From the NCBI GenBank assembly GCA_002256345.1, contig NKIY01000005.1:66485-130484 (forward strand): DNA of 64,000 bases, written 5' to 3'. Source of the DNA: Bradyrhizobiaceae bacterium PARB1 (GTDB lineage: Bacteria; Pseudomonadota; Alphaproteobacteria; Rhizobiales; Xanthobacteraceae). Shown here piece by piece: positions 1 to 8,877 of this stretch. Under the pieces are notes generated by a model. That model was not told the DNA's origin and ran no database searches. It worked only from the letters and a program-made list of their open reading frames with translations. The position numbers and the translations under genes were made by a program. Numbering within the stretch: the first letter of the stretch is position 1; each line of letters opens with the position of its first letter.

Positions 1-2049
1 CCGCTCGTCCTCGCGGCCCTGGATATTATGCGAGCGGCGGAAGCCGCCGGCGAAATTGACAAAGTCCATGTCCGCCGGCGCGTTGTCCACGCTGTAGCGG
101 CGCCCGTTGCGGCCGATCAGATTGGTGGAGCGGATCCAGCCGCCGGCATAATCCAGCGAGCCGCCGGTGAGATCGAACACCGATCCCATCTGGGCGACGA
201 CTTCCGGCGCCGCCAGCGTGATGGTGCCGCCCACCGCCGCCCATTCACCGATGCCATGGCGCGTATTGGCGACATAGCCGCTGACTTCGAGCAGGCCGCC
301 CGCGGTGTAGTAACGGTCGGTCTCGTAGCCGCCGGTCCCCGCCGGGACCAGCGTCAGACTGCGCACGTCGATCCAGACATCGCTGCTCTTGAGCACGTCG
401 GCATCGCGGTTCTGCGGGCTATCGCGCAGCTCGTTGCCCTGCACATTGACCTGGATGTTGTTGCTCTCCATCGCCAGCGCGACATAGCGCAGGCCGGAGA
501 CGTCCAGCCGCGCGCCATCTTCGGTGAAGATGCGCTTGCCGGCAGACACCGCGATCTGGCCGCCCTGGGCCGCCGTGTAGGAGCCGCCCTGGAACACGAC
601 ATTGCCGCCGGTCACGATCTCGATGCGCGACTGGTCCTGGCGGTCGGCGAGGATCGACAGGTTGTTGAACACGCCGGCGACGCTGCCGGCGCGCGCGGCA
701 TTGGCGGTCGCGGAGGCCGCGATCAGGGCATCGCGCTGGCCATCGAGTGCCGTCTCGCTGCTGTCGAGTTCGGGCAGGATGGCGGTCAGGCCGGTTTTGC
801 CGAGCGTGATGCTACCAGCGGTGTCTGTCGCCGAATTCAGCAAATGAATGGTGCCGCGGGTATTCACCGACGTGGTGGCGATCACTGCGCCGTTCTGCGC
901 CAGCATGCGGCCGGCCAGCGTGATGTCGCCCTGCTGGGCGAAGACAAGACCGCTATTCGTCACCGCGCCGCCGCCCGGCGTCCAGGCATTGTCGTTCCAG
1001 GTGCCGGTGGCGATCTCGATCCCACGCGTGGTCGAGGTCGCATTGCCGTCGGTGTTGAAGCCGCGGCGCAGCACGAAGTCGTTGCCGGCCGCAAGGATGG
1101 TCTGGCCCTTGGGCGTGCCGATCGTGCCGGCATTGCTGACTTCCGAGCCGATCATGAGCACGAAGCCGCCGCCCGACGTCACCGCGGACGGCGCGCGGGT
1201 GTTGATGGATGCGCCCGCTTCCACCACCACCTTGCCTACCGCCGCGGTGAAGCTCGGCGTAGAGGCGCCGCTCACCTGCGTGCTGAACAGGCCATTGTCC
1301 TTGAACTGCTGATCGGTGATGCCGGCCGTGGACGCGATCAGGGAGCCGACATTCACTTGGCTGTTGCCGCCGAAGATGATGCCGCTCTGGTTGATCACAT
1401 AGACATGGCCGTCGGCCTTGATGTTGCCGAGGATCTGGCTCGGGCCCATGGTCCGATCGACGCGGTTGAGTGCCACCCAGTCGCGATTGCCCTGCTGGTC
1501 GAAGGTGAGCGTGGTGCGTGCGCCGACATTGAACTCGCGCCAGTTCAGGATCGCCTGTTGTACGGTCTGCCGGATATTGACCTGGGTCTGGCCGTTGCCA
1601 TCGACGCTGGCCGTCGGCCCCGTGGCACCGGACCAATCGTTCACCAGCGTTCCATTCACGTCGGTCGTCTTCGGCACGAGGCCGCCTGGGGCGAGGCCGT
1701 TGGGCACAGCGACCGGTGCCGTCACCGAGACCTGTGCAGCAGCGGCGGCCGTTCGCGCCGCGGCCTGCACCGCCTGCATGTCCTGCACGGCCCTCGCCGC
1801 CCGCGCCAATGACTGCTGTGTCTGCTGGGCCGCTGCGGCAGCCTGCCGCGCCGCCTGCGATGCGGCGTCTGCCGCGATGTTCGGTGCGGAGACCGCGCCA
1901 CCCGCGCTGCCGCCATTGAGCGCGCGGGCAAGCACGGCTTTCGGCGCAACGATCAACAGCGCCGCCGAACACACGCCCGCCAGCAGGCCGACATGACGGC
2001 CCCTCCGATAGAACGAGGCGGATCGGATATCGGAGATGCGGTTCAACAT
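1..2049 (-). CDS. Filamentous-haemagglutinin-like exoprotein, N-terminal part (runs off window)
   Basis: The frame is open from an ATG at 2049 to the window edge: 683 codons with no stop, so only the N-terminus is seen. It starts with a signal peptide (hydrophobic about residues 19-35, then AxA), followed by an Ala/Gln-rich helical stretch (about 50-105). Then comes a two-partner-secretion haemagglutination domain with the family's N-Q-S-G-I turn and G/N/V-rich beta-helix repeats. It aligns closely along its whole visible length with the N-terminus of the 4297-residue protein at 10740-23633, and even the ribosome-binding region (GAGAGAAATCC) is shared. It is the last gene of copy A of the STN / sigma / FecR / exoprotein cassette. 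Family knowledge says export needs a TpsB (FhaC-like) partner, which may lie left of the window. Confidence 0.88.
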   Translation of the reverse strand, partial: MLNRISDIRSASFYRRGRHVGLLAGVCSAALLIVAPKAVLARALNGGSAGGAVSAPNIAADAASQAARQAAAAAQQTQQSLARAARAVQDMQAVQAAARTAAAAAQVSVTAPVAVPNGLAPGGLVPKTTDVNGTLVNDWSGATGPTASVDGNGQTQVNIRQTVQQAILNWREFNVGARTTLTFDQQGNRDWVALNRVDRTMGPSQILGNIKADGHVYVINQSGIIFGGNSQVNVGSLIASTAGITDQQFKDNGLFSTQVSGASTPSFTAAVGKVVVEAGASINTRAPSAVTSGGGFVLMIGSEVSNAGTIGTPKGQTILAAGNDFVLRRGFNTDGNATSTTRGIEIATGTWNDNAWTPGGGAVTNSGLVFAQQGDITLAGRMLAQNGAVIATTSVNTRGTIHLLNSATDTAGSITLGKTGLTAILPELDSSETALDGQRDALIAASATANAARAGSVAGVFNNLSILADRQDQSRIEIVTGGNVVFQGGSYTAAQGGQIAVSAGKRIFTEDGARLDVSGLRYVALAMESNNIQVNVQGNELRDSPQNRDADVLKSSDVWIDVRSLTLVPAGTGGYETDRYYTAGGLLEVSGYVANTRHGIGEWAAVGGTITLAAPEVVAQMGSVFDLTGGSLDYAGGWIRSTNLIGRNGRRYSVDNAPADMDFVNFAGGFRRSHNIQGREDER
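1..2049 (-). repeat. Long direct repeat, copy A (matches about 21603-23633)
   Basis: The first 2 kb of the window and the 5' end of the giant exoprotein gene are near-identical over many long runs at the base level. Window position 2 corresponds to about 21604, and both copies end at their start codons plus the shared GAGAGAAATCC upstream. Upstream of that the two sequences differ. This is a within-locus duplication, or a region kept alike by gene conversion. Confidence 0.85.
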
Positions 2050-2203
2050 CGGGATTTCTCTCGGCACAGGGACAAGCAGACGACACCGGGCCCCTCTGTT
2101 GGAGTAGCGCCCAGTGCCTCATCTTGTTTGACACCGACCCAAAATCAGTTCTGAACCAGATTCTTTATGACAATTCTGTATCAGCCGACATCGCGTCGAT
2201 CTG

Positions 2204-3181
2204 TCAGCTCAGCAGCACGATGCCACCTGGCAACGATCGTGCGCTGGCACCGGTCGCCCGCTCGATCCAGCCCAGCACTTCGTCCATGTTCTCCGTCCGA
2301 AAGCGTCCGCTCACCGTCTTGCGACCGAGCGCCGCATTCAGCACCATGACGCGTCCCGGCCGATACCGGTTGATCTCGACGACGGCATCGGACAGCGCCG
2401 TGCGGCGAAACACGATATAGCCGTCCTGCCAGGAGGTCGCTTCCTGCACATCGCCGGCCGGCGCAGCACGAAGCCCGCTGTCGTCATAGACAACCTGCTG
2501 ACCATGACCGACCGTCTCGGCTCGCTTGCCGGCGGTCACCTCGACGCTGCCATCGATGCAGGTCACGAAGGTCGTATCACCTTGGCATCGCACGTCGAAG
2601 CGCGCGCGATCGGCCAGGATCTTGCCGTTGCCCGCAAACACGATCAATGAGCGCGCCGATTGCGGCGGCATGGCGAAGGAGGCTTGACCGGCAATCAACC
2701 GCACGCTCGGCCCCGCCTGAAGATCGCTCGATACGGTGACGCTGGTCTGGGTATTCAAGCGCACCGTGACGTCTGCGACATTCACCTGTCGCTGCTCGCC
2801 AGTTGCCGTCCGATAGTCCGACCGCAATTCCTCCCATGAGGGCCACAGGTCGAGGGGCGGCTTCACGATCGCGACGGCTGCGACGGATGCCGCCAGCGCT
2901 CCGCCGCCTGCAAGCAGCGCACGACGTGTCGTGACGCCGGCGGATCGGCGGGGCCAGACAGGCGCGCCATGCCTTTCGACGAAAACCCGCCCACCATCGC
3001 CGAGCGCGCGCCAGATACGCACCGCGTCGGCATAAGCGGCTTCATGCGCAGGATCCTGCCTTCGCCAAAACCGCAATGCCTCGGCATCCGCGGTCGTGGC
3101 CTCGCCCGATGCGAGCTGCATGACCCAACGCCGCGCTTCCTGCTTCAACTGATCGGCCCCGGTGTTCGCGTTATGATTCAT
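2204..3181 (-). CDS. FecR-type anti-sigma/sigma regulator (copy A)
   Basis: 325 residues. The N-terminal DUF4880-like cytoplasmic segment (about 10-60) carries the ARRWVMQLASGE and FWRRQDPAH patterns. One membrane helix (about 86-106) is preceded by a twin-arginine-like TTRRALL. A FecR domain follows (about 125-235), then a C-terminal STN-like segment (about 250-325) ending LPGGIVLLS. In Fec-type signalling this protein holds the ECF sigma factor in the cytoplasm and receives the outer-membrane signal through its periplasmic C-terminus. Its ATG overlaps the end of the sigma gene by 11 bases, so the two are translationally coupled. The exoprotein gene starts 154 bases downstream. Confidence 0.93.
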   Translation of the reverse strand: MNHNANTGADQLKQEARRWVMQLASGEATTADAEALRFWRRQDPAHEAAYADAVRIWRALGDGGRVFVERHGAPVWPRRSAGVTTRRALLAGGGALAASVAAVAIVKPPLDLWPSWEELRSDYRTATGEQRQVNVADVTVRLNTQTSVTVSSDLQAGPSVRLIAGQASFAMPPQSARSLIVFAGNGKILADRARFDVRCQGDTTFVTCIDGSVEVTAGKRAETVGHGQQVVYDDSGLRAAPAGDVQEATSWQDGYIVFRRTALSDAVVEINRYRPGRVMVLNAALGRKTVSGRFRTENMDEVLGWIERATGASARSLPGGIVLLS

Positions 3182-3782
3182 CGGCAGGCCCCCGCCGCTT
3201 CGGCGGCATGTCGTTCACTCCAAGGGCCTCCTGAATAGAAGACACATTTTGCAGTCCCGATCGGAACTGCCCCGGCTTCATTTTTTCCAGCCGTTCCGCG
3301 CAATAATCATGAGCGGCCTGCAACTCACGCTGCACGAAACGCTCGGAGACACCGAAACGCGCGGCAATCTCCCGCCGCGGGGTGCCTTCAAGGCGCGCGG
3401 CCAGCAGGATCGCCTGCTGGCGCACAGGCAATTCCGCGATGATCCGGACCACCGCCTCCAGCTCCGTTCGTGCTTCCACCGCCCGTTCGGAGTCGGGGAG
3501 GTCATCGGCGATGTCGAGCAGCTCCTCGACTTCCGCCGCGCCGAGACGGCGATGGTCGGACCGTCGGTTGTTGGACGCCATATTGACGGCCATCGTATAG
3601 AGATAGCTATCCGCATTCTGGACCGAGGCCAGTTCACCACCCCGCTGCAAACGCAACCACGTGTCATGCAGCGCATCATTGGCGGAATCAGCCGACCCGA
3701 GATAGCGCGTCAGCCGCTTCCTGAAATCGGTGTAGCGTGTCAGCAAGTGGCGTTGCAGCGCGCGCCATCCTTCCTCGGTCAT
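3171..3782 (-). CDS. ECF RNA polymerase sigma factor, FecI-like (copy A)
   Basis: 203 residues. Region 2 (about 8-75) contains the DALHDTWLRLQ core-binding pattern. Region 4 (about 113-165) contains a helix-turn-helix in the EIAARFGVSERFVQREL stretch. Length and layout fit a group IV sigma factor of the FecI family. The start codon overlaps the stop of the upstream STN gene (ATGA) and the end overlaps fecR, which makes one tightly coupled operon. The C-terminal tail of about 35 residues beyond region 4 is longer than usual. Likely targets are the exoprotein promoter (2050-2203) and possibly its own operon; this is inferred from position only. Confidence 0.93.
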   Translation of the reverse strand: MTEEGWRALQRHLLTRYTDFRKRLTRYLGSADSANDALHDTWLRLQRGGELASVQNADSYLYTMAVNMASNNRRSDHRRLGAAEVEELLDIADDLPDSERAVEARTELEAVVRIIAELPVRQQAILLAARLEGTPRREIAARFGVSERFVQRELQAAHDYCAERLEKMKPGQFRSGLQNVSSIQEALGVNDMPPKRRGPADES

Positions 3783-4513
3783 CGTCCCGCTCCCACAGGC
3801 TGAGCGACAACCTCACCGCACTGAGCGAGAAGATCGGGGGTGATCAGGACGACGACGGGTTGCTTGAATCCCGCCGGCGGCGCCTGTTCGAACGAGAGCC
3901 GCTGCACGAGGCCACGAAACGACGCGTCAATTGCGGTGTCGCCTGTCGTGCCCAGCAATTCGACGCGCGTCACCACCGCCGATGTGCCGATCCAGAAGCC
4001 GATTGCAATGCGCTGCGCTTGCAAGCGCGGTTGTTCGCTCGCGCAAATAGCTCGCTTCAGGGTAGCCTGAACATGTCCATAGTAACCGGCGGCGTGTTGC
4101 TGCACGCGCTCGTGTCGGACCGCCGCAATGGGAACCAGCATAGCTGCGTCGGCAGTCATGAAATCGATCGTCAAGCCCGTTCCCGCGAGCAGTTGATTGA
4201 GCGCCGTAGCAGGCGGCATATGTCCTTTAACAGCAGCGGATCGACGATCCGTAGCGAAACTGGCATCGTAGACGACCTGCCATCCCGAACTTACGCTGAA
4301 CGCCTCGATCGCAGATTCAAGCGCCTGAGCCTGAAGATCAAAAGTAGCAGGTCCTTTGGCCACCACTGTGGTCTTCTGTGCGGATTGCGCGCTCAGTGTC
4401 CGGCTCGGCACAATCACTCCCGGCAATGACAGCGCCAAAAGCCAACAGAAGCGGCCTAAAATTGCAATCCCCGGCTTGGCTGCACCCCGGAGACGATGGC
4501 AGTAAGCCGACAA
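3779..4513 (-). CDS. STN-domain / TonB-C-domain signalling protein (copy A)
   Basis: 244 residues from a TTG start preceded by GGAG seven bases upstream. There is a signal peptide or N-terminal membrane anchor (hydrophobic about 15-36), an STN (secretin/TonB short N-terminal) domain at about 56-127 with the FDLQAQALESAIEAFS pattern, and a TonB C-terminal-like domain at about 143-226. STN domains normally sit at the front of TonB-dependent transducers and hand a signal to FecR. Here there is no receptor barrel, and the STN is joined to a TonB-like end instead. It is the first gene of the cassette and is coupled to the sigma gene by a 4-base overlap. Confidence 0.85.
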   Translation of the reverse strand: MSAYCHRLRGAAKPGIAILGRFCWLLALSLPGVIVPSRTLSAQSAQKTTVVAKGPATFDLQAQALESAIEAFSVSSGWQVVYDASFATDRRSAAVKGHMPPATALNQLLAGTGLTIDFMTADAAMLVPIAAVRHERVQQHAAGYYGHVQATLKRAICASEQPRLQAQRIAIGFWIGTSAVVTRVELLGTTGDTAIDASFRGLVQRLSFEQAPPAGFKQPVVVLITPDLLAQCGEVVAQPVGAGR

Positions 4514-4580
4514 CAGATGCTCCAGTGGAAATACGCGGTCTTTCGCTGAGAAGGCTTAGGGCGTCTTTCTTACAAGTTTG

Positions 4581-4586
4581 TGTCAA
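4581..4586 (-). promoter_or_regulatory. Possible -35 element upstream of cassette A
   Basis: TTGACA on the minus strand, about 68 bases before the TTG start of the STN gene, in an AT-richer stretch (TTGACACAAACTTGTAAGAA). No convincing -10 is seen at 17 bases, so the box is only a candidate and could also be an ECF-type site. Confidence 0.25.
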
Positions 4587-4643
4587 CCGCAATGGCAGGA
4601 TGTGAACGGGATGCAGGTGGCGTGACCAAATAAGGCAACGTCA

Positions 4644-5525
4644 TCAGGACGTTCGCCGCCAGAACAGCGGCATCAGGCACCCGAACGATACCAGCGCCAC
4701 GCCGATGAGGCTGCCGATGCCAGGCGTCTCCGCCAGCAGAACGAGGCCGCCGAACGTGGTCAGGACGGGCACCGCCGCCGTGAACAGCGCAACCGTTCCC
4801 GCGCCGAGAATGGCGACAGCCCGCGTATAAACGAAGATCGACACCGCTCCGATCAACACCCCCTGAAACGCTGCCTGCAACATGAGCTCGTTCCAGCTCG
4901 CCTGCAGCGGCGCGCCATCACGCATCAGGAGATAGATCGGCACGAACAAGGCCGCGGAGATGGTGGTAACAATAGCGGCTGCATGGATGGCGGTCAGACC
5001 TAGCGCACGCACGTAAATTCCATAGCCCGACCAGAACAACGAGGCGAGCAAGAGACTAAAATCGCCCAGCGCGACCGTCCACGAGATCGTGTGTGCACCG
5101 CTCCATGCCATGATGACGATGCCGAGACCGATCGTTACCAATGCTGCGACAGGCGCCACGCCGTCGATCTTGCGGCGCAGAGCCCAGAACAGAAGCGCAG
5201 TCGTCAGCGGCAATGTCCCGTGCAGGAAAACGCCCCCATGCGCCGCAGGCGCAAGCAGGAATCCCGTATAGGCCGACAACGCAAAGCCAAACCCGCCGAG
5301 GATGGCCAGACCGATAGCCTGATGCCAGCGCAAGCCGCACAGGCCATGCATGAGAATGATGGGCGACAGAATGAGGGCGCTGGTCCCGAAACGCAGCGCC
5401 GCGATATCCGGGATCGTCATCGTCGTCGTCAGGCCAGCGCGGGATACCAGGATGAAGCTCGCAAACAACGAGACGGCGAGACACGCAAAGACGACGCCCT
5501 GCCAGCGCGGCGGATTGGCCTGCAT
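4644..5525 (-). CDS. EamA/DMT-family transporter
   Basis: 293 residues with about ten hydrophobic segments arranged as two repeated EamA halves (about 10-140 and 150-288), the layout of drug/metabolite exporters of the inner membrane. The substrate cannot be read from sequence. It begins five bases after the stop of the enoyl-CoA hydratase gene, so the two form an operon, probably under the divergent TetR regulator. No truncation is seen. Confidence 0.93.
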   Translation of the reverse strand: MQANPPRWQGVVFACLAVSLFASFILVSRAGLTTTMTIPDIAALRFGTSALILSPIILMHGLCGLRWHQAIGLAILGGFGFALSAYTGFLLAPAAHGGVFLHGTLPLTTALLFWALRRKIDGVAPVAALVTIGLGIVIMAWSGAHTISWTVALGDFSLLLASLFWSGYGIYVRALGLTAIHAAAIVTTISAALFVPIYLLMRDGAPLQASWNELMLQAAFQGVLIGAVSIFVYTRAVAILGAGTVALFTAAVPVLTTFGGLVLLAETPGIGSLIGVALVSFGCLMPLFWRRTS

Positions 5526-5530
5526 CGTGT

Positions 5531-6322
5531 CTATCGCCCTGTATAGACGGCGGCCCTGCGCTCAGCCCACGCACCGAGGCCTTCGCCGAGATCATGAGTG
5601 GGCGCTACCCGCGCAAATTGCTCGCACTCGACCTCGAGACCCTCCGCAATGCTCAGATTGATCCCGCGCGTGACCGCGGTGATGACGCTGGTCACGGCGA
5701 GCGGTGCGTGCCGTGTGATCCGCAACGCAAGATCATGCGCCGCGGCCAGCAACTGATCGTGTGGGACAACCTCATTGACGAGACCGATCTGCAGCGCGTG
5801 TTCCGGCGAGAAACGATCCCCCGTCAGCAACAGTTCGAGGCCACGCTTGCGACCGGCCAGCCGTGGCAGGCGCTGGGTACCGCCAAATGTCGGCGGCATG
5901 CCGAGCTTGATCTCGGGCTTGGCAAACGACGCACGGTCGCTGGCCACGGCCAGATGCACGGCTTCGGTGATCTCGCAGCCGCCTCCGAATGCAAGGCCGT
6001 TGACCGCCGCGATCACAGGTTTGGGAAAGGCTTCGAGGCGCGCCGTCATCGCCTGCCCGCGCCGCACGAAATGCCGTACCGCTTCATTTGCACCTCGCAT
6101 CACGCTCTGGCGGAATTCGTGAATATCCGCGCCTGATGAAAATGCACGGTCTCCGGCTCCCGTGAGGATAACCGCCCGGACCTCGTCCGCGAGCTCGATC
6201 GTATCGAGCAGCGCCATCAGACGATCGATCAGCACATAGTTCAGTGCATTGAGCTGCTGCGGACGGTTGAGCGTGAGAAGTGCAATTCCTCCGTTCAGCC
6301 TCATCGCAACAGTGTCAGACAT
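5531..6322 (-). CDS. Enoyl-CoA hydratase/isomerase (crotonase) family protein
   Basis: 263 residues from the ATG at 6322, chosen because GGAG lies upstream and the fold begins immediately (MSDTVAMRLNGGIALLTLNRP). A longer in-frame reading to 6427 would run over the tetR promoter. Crotonase signatures are the oxyanion-hole segments AFSSGADIHEF (about 60-70) and NGLAFGGGCEI (about 105-115), with FAKPEIKLGMPP after them. The family hydrates or isomerises acyl-CoA esters in fatty-acid or aromatic-acid degradation. It is the first gene of an operon with the EamA transporter. Confidence 0.93.
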   Translation of the reverse strand: MSDTVAMRLNGGIALLTLNRPQQLNALNYVLIDRLMALLDTIELADEVRAVILTGAGDRAFSSGADIHEFRQSVMRGANEAVRHFVRRGQAMTARLEAFPKPVIAAVNGLAFGGGCEITEAVHLAVASDRASFAKPEIKLGMPPTFGGTQRLPRLAGRKRGLELLLTGDRFSPEHALQIGLVNEVVPHDQLLAAAHDLALRITRHAPLAVTSVITAVTRGINLSIAEGLEVECEQFARVAPTHDLGEGLGAWAERRAAVYTGR

Positions 6323-6377
6323 CAGCGCCGCTCCGGTCTTGCCATCTGCCCGCGACTGTATGAAGCTCGGCCCATCT

Positions 6378-6401
6378 TGTATATTCACTAGGCAGTATAC
6401 A
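6378..6401. promoter_or_regulatory. Candidate TetR operator (inverted repeat)
   Basis: TGTATA at 6378-6383 and TATACA at 6396-6401 form a perfect 6-base inverted repeat with a 12-base spacer. It sits seven bases before the tetR start and 55 bases before the divergent enoyl-CoA hydratase gene. Size and position fit a TetR dimer site controlling both promoters. Confidence 0.55.
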
Positions 6402-6408
6402 TCCCGCC

Positions 6409-7026
6409 ATGAACAAGCCGGCCACACCGACCCGCGACCGCATCGTCGCCGCTGCCAACAAGCTGTTCTATGACGAAGGCATCCGCAGCGTCAGCGTCGA
6501 TGCCGTCGCCCAGAAGGCCGGCGTGACCAAGCGCACGCTCTACTATCACTTCAAGAGCAAGGACGATCTGATCACGGCCTATCTCGAAGGGCGCGATCAG
6601 CCCAATCTCACATTGTTCAAGAAATGGTTCGACGACCAGATGGGGACGCTGCCCTACAAGGTCCAGGCCGTCTTCGAGAATCTCGCGCGCTCGGCACGCC
6701 ACCCGAAATGGCGCGGCTGCGGCTTCCTGCGCACATCCGCCGAACTCGCCAATATGCCCGGCCATCCAGCCATGAAGATCGGCGCGGCGCACAAGAAGAA
6801 ATTTGAGGCTTGGCTGCTGGCGGAATTCGAGGCAGCGCGACTACAGGATGCGGCCCTTCTCGCGCGGCACGTCGCATTGCTGCTCGACGGATCATTTGCG
6901 ACCGTGCTGCTGCACCGCGACCCCGCTTACATGGAGGCCGCCGGCCTCGCTGCACACAAACTGGTTAGCGCAGCGAAGCGCGACGTCAAGCCGAAAGCAC
7001 GACCGCGCCCGGTCTCGTCCGGATGA
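6409..7026 (+). CDS. TetR/AcrR-family transcriptional regulator
   Basis: 205 residues. The N-terminal TetR helix-turn-helix (about 8-56) reads RIVAAANKLFYDEG, then SVDAVAQKAGVTKRTLYYHFKSKDDL. The C-terminal ligand domain (about 75-190) is variable, as usual. The Lys/Arg-rich tail is probably flexible. It is divergent from the enoyl-CoA hydratase / EamA operon with an inverted repeat between the two, so it most likely represses that operon and itself. The ligand is unknown; an acyl-CoA or a toxic carboxylate would fit the neighbour. Confidence 0.95.
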   Translation: MNKPATPTRDRIVAAANKLFYDEGIRSVSVDAVAQKAGVTKRTLYYHFKSKDDLITAYLEGRDQPNLTLFKKWFDDQMGTLPYKVQAVFENLARSARHPKWRGCGFLRTSAELANMPGHPAMKIGAAHKKKFEAWLLAEFEAARLQDAALLARHVALLLDGSFATVLLHRDPAYMEAAGLAAHKLVSAAKRDVKPKARPRPVSSG

Positions 7027-7317
7027 CGACGCTCGCGTTGTGGTGCCTGTAACACCTCACCACCTATTTGAAGCTCACCTGAAATTCTGTGCCCCGCGTC
7101 GAACGACTGCGGACTGTTGGCCAGAAGCGCGCGGCTCTCACGACCCATAAGCTGTTCTTCGCGTTCCGGCCTTTCGCGAGGATGACGCTGATCGCCTTCG
7201 GTTGAGCCCCCCCGCACTTCCGCATTGTGCGGCCGCCCGTGTCCCGATACTTGCGCTTAAGGCAAACCGATAAAAGGTGCCACATTTGACAAGTGGTCCA
7301 ACAGGGAGGCGCGGAGC

Positions 7318-7629
7318 ATGTTAAATCGACAATTCTTGGCTTTGGGCGCTTTAGCATTGGCAAGCGCGTTGCCTGCAATATCAAAAGCTTCCGAACCACA
7401 GCGTTCAGCTTCGGATGTTCCCCTTGTATCTGACGGCCGCAAAGCTTGTGCCGCCCGTGATCTTGCCCTCGTCATCCGCCTTGAAGAACGCGGACCAACC
7501 GTCGCCTCGCACAGGCTTGACGCCGCATTCGCAAACATGGTCCGGGCACGCGCGGCGTGCGACCAAGATAAGTTCGAAGAGGCTCTGAATATTTACGATA
7601 ACACCGCATCAGGTCTCCTAGCCGACTAA
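7318..7629 (+). CDS. Small secreted protein of unknown function
   Basis: 103 residues with a signal peptide (MLNRQFLALGALALASALPA, cleavage near residue 24) and a soluble mature part with two Cys residues and a predicted helix near DKFEEALNIYDN. GGAG-like ribosome-binding bases lie directly upstream, and a TTGACA-like box lies near 7286. No family is recognised. It stands alone between the TetR and LysR genes. A periplasmic location is inferred from the signal peptide only. Confidence 0.6.
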   Translation: MLNRQFLALGALALASALPAISKASEPQRSASDVPLVSDGRKACAARDLALVIRLEERGPTVASHRLDAAFANMVRARAACDQDKFEEALNIYDNTASGLLAD

Positions 7630-7788
7630 GTCGTCCCACGGCTAATAATAGCGCCGATCGTTCAGGACCATCTGTCGGCGAGGCAGAGAGCCACCGTCCG
7701 CACAACGCGTGAATGTGAGAGGGAAACGAACAGTTTCGAATTACCCAAAGGCACTTGCGCAACGTCCGCTCTTTCGGGACACTCCAGC

Positions 7789-8694
7789 ATGCGCTTTGAC
7801 CTGACTGACCTGCGCCTCTTCCTCCACGTCGCCGAAGCCGAAAACATCACGCGTGGGGCCGAGAGAGCGGGAATGGCCCTCGCCTCGGCAAGCGAGCGTA
7901 TCCGCGGCATGGAATTGGCTGGAGGCGTATCCCTGTTCGAACGTCGGCCGCGCGGGGTACGCCTCACGCCGGCCGGCGAGGCCGTGAGCCATCATGCCCG
8001 CGTCGTGCTGAACCAGCTTGATCAAATGAGGGGCGAACTCACAGAGTACGCCCGCGGCTTGCGCGGTCATGTGCGGGTGTTGGCGAATACGGCATCGCTG
8101 GCAGAATTTTTGCCGGACACGCTGGCCGCTTTCCTTGCTTCCCATCCAGAAATCGATGTGGATCTCGAAGAGCGCCCCAGCCGCGATATTATCGACGCCG
8201 TCGCGGGCGGATTCGCCGATCTGGGTATCGTGGCGGATACGGTCGAACTTGGCGATCTGGATGCGCTGCCGTTCCGAATCGACGAACTCGTTTTGATCGC
8301 ACCAATTGGACATCCTCTCACGGACCGGAAGGAAGTCGCGTTCCGGGACACCTTGGACGAGGCTTTCGTAGGCCTGAGCCACGGCAGCGCCCTCCAGACT
8401 CATTTAGCGGGACACGCAGCCCGATCCGGGCGCTCGCTGAAGCTTAGAGTGCGCTTGGGCGGATTTGAAGCCGTTTGCCGAACAGTGACGAGCGGCGTCG
8501 GCATTGCCATCGTACCGCGGGAAGCAGCGCGCCGTTACGGCAAAACGGGAACATCGACGATCCCGCTGACCGATCCGTGGGCGTCTCGCCGCCTGCTCAT
8601 CGTGGTTCGCAACATCTCCTCACTGCCGGCGCATGCTCGCAATCTTGCGGACCACCTGACTGAACAAGACAGCACCAAGATAGATAAGAAGTGA
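7789..8694 (+). CDS. LysR-family transcriptional regulator
   Basis: 301 residues. The winged helix-turn-helix (about 1-62) reads DLRLFLHVAEAENITRGAERAGMA, then ERRPRGVRLTPAGE. The periplasmic-binding-fold effector domain (about 88-292) includes the SGVGIAIVPREAARRY segment. Unlike most LysR genes it has no divergent partner: the gene before it points the same way and the one after it converges. Its target is therefore unclear from context. Confidence 0.95.
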   Translation: MRFDLTDLRLFLHVAEAENITRGAERAGMALASASERIRGMELAGGVSLFERRPRGVRLTPAGEAVSHHARVVLNQLDQMRGELTEYARGLRGHVRVLANTASLAEFLPDTLAAFLASHPEIDVDLEERPSRDIIDAVAGGFADLGIVADTVELGDLDALPFRIDELVLIAPIGHPLTDRKEVAFRDTLDEAFVGLSHGSALQTHLAGHAARSGRSLKLRVRLGGFEAVCRTVTSGVGIAIVPREAARRYGKTGTSTIPLTDPWASRRLLIVVRNISSLPAHARNLADHLTEQDSTKIDKK

Positions 8695-8877
8695 GATCTT
8701 CTTTGAGCTGATCGCCATGGGCCCATATGCGTTGGTCTGACTCGATGAGCTGTCACAATGATATCGCGGACAAGCCGTTCGCACTTAGTCGCTCCGGCGC
8801 GCTAATACTTGGCACGCCGGAGATTTCGTGATGAGGCCGCGCCACTCTTGCAGAAATTTCATGGCTCCGCGATCTTG

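Noticed and set aside
28-1812. A 594-codon open frame on the plus strand opposite the copy A exoprotein
   Set aside because: It is the antisense of a repetitive GC-rich gene. It has no signal peptide or domain, and the minus-strand frame matches the giant exoprotein residue by residue.
3779-4513. A truncated TonB-dependent receptor
   Set aside because: The STN part is followed by a TonB C-terminal-like domain and a proper stop, not by a broken plug or barrel; both copies share this architecture.
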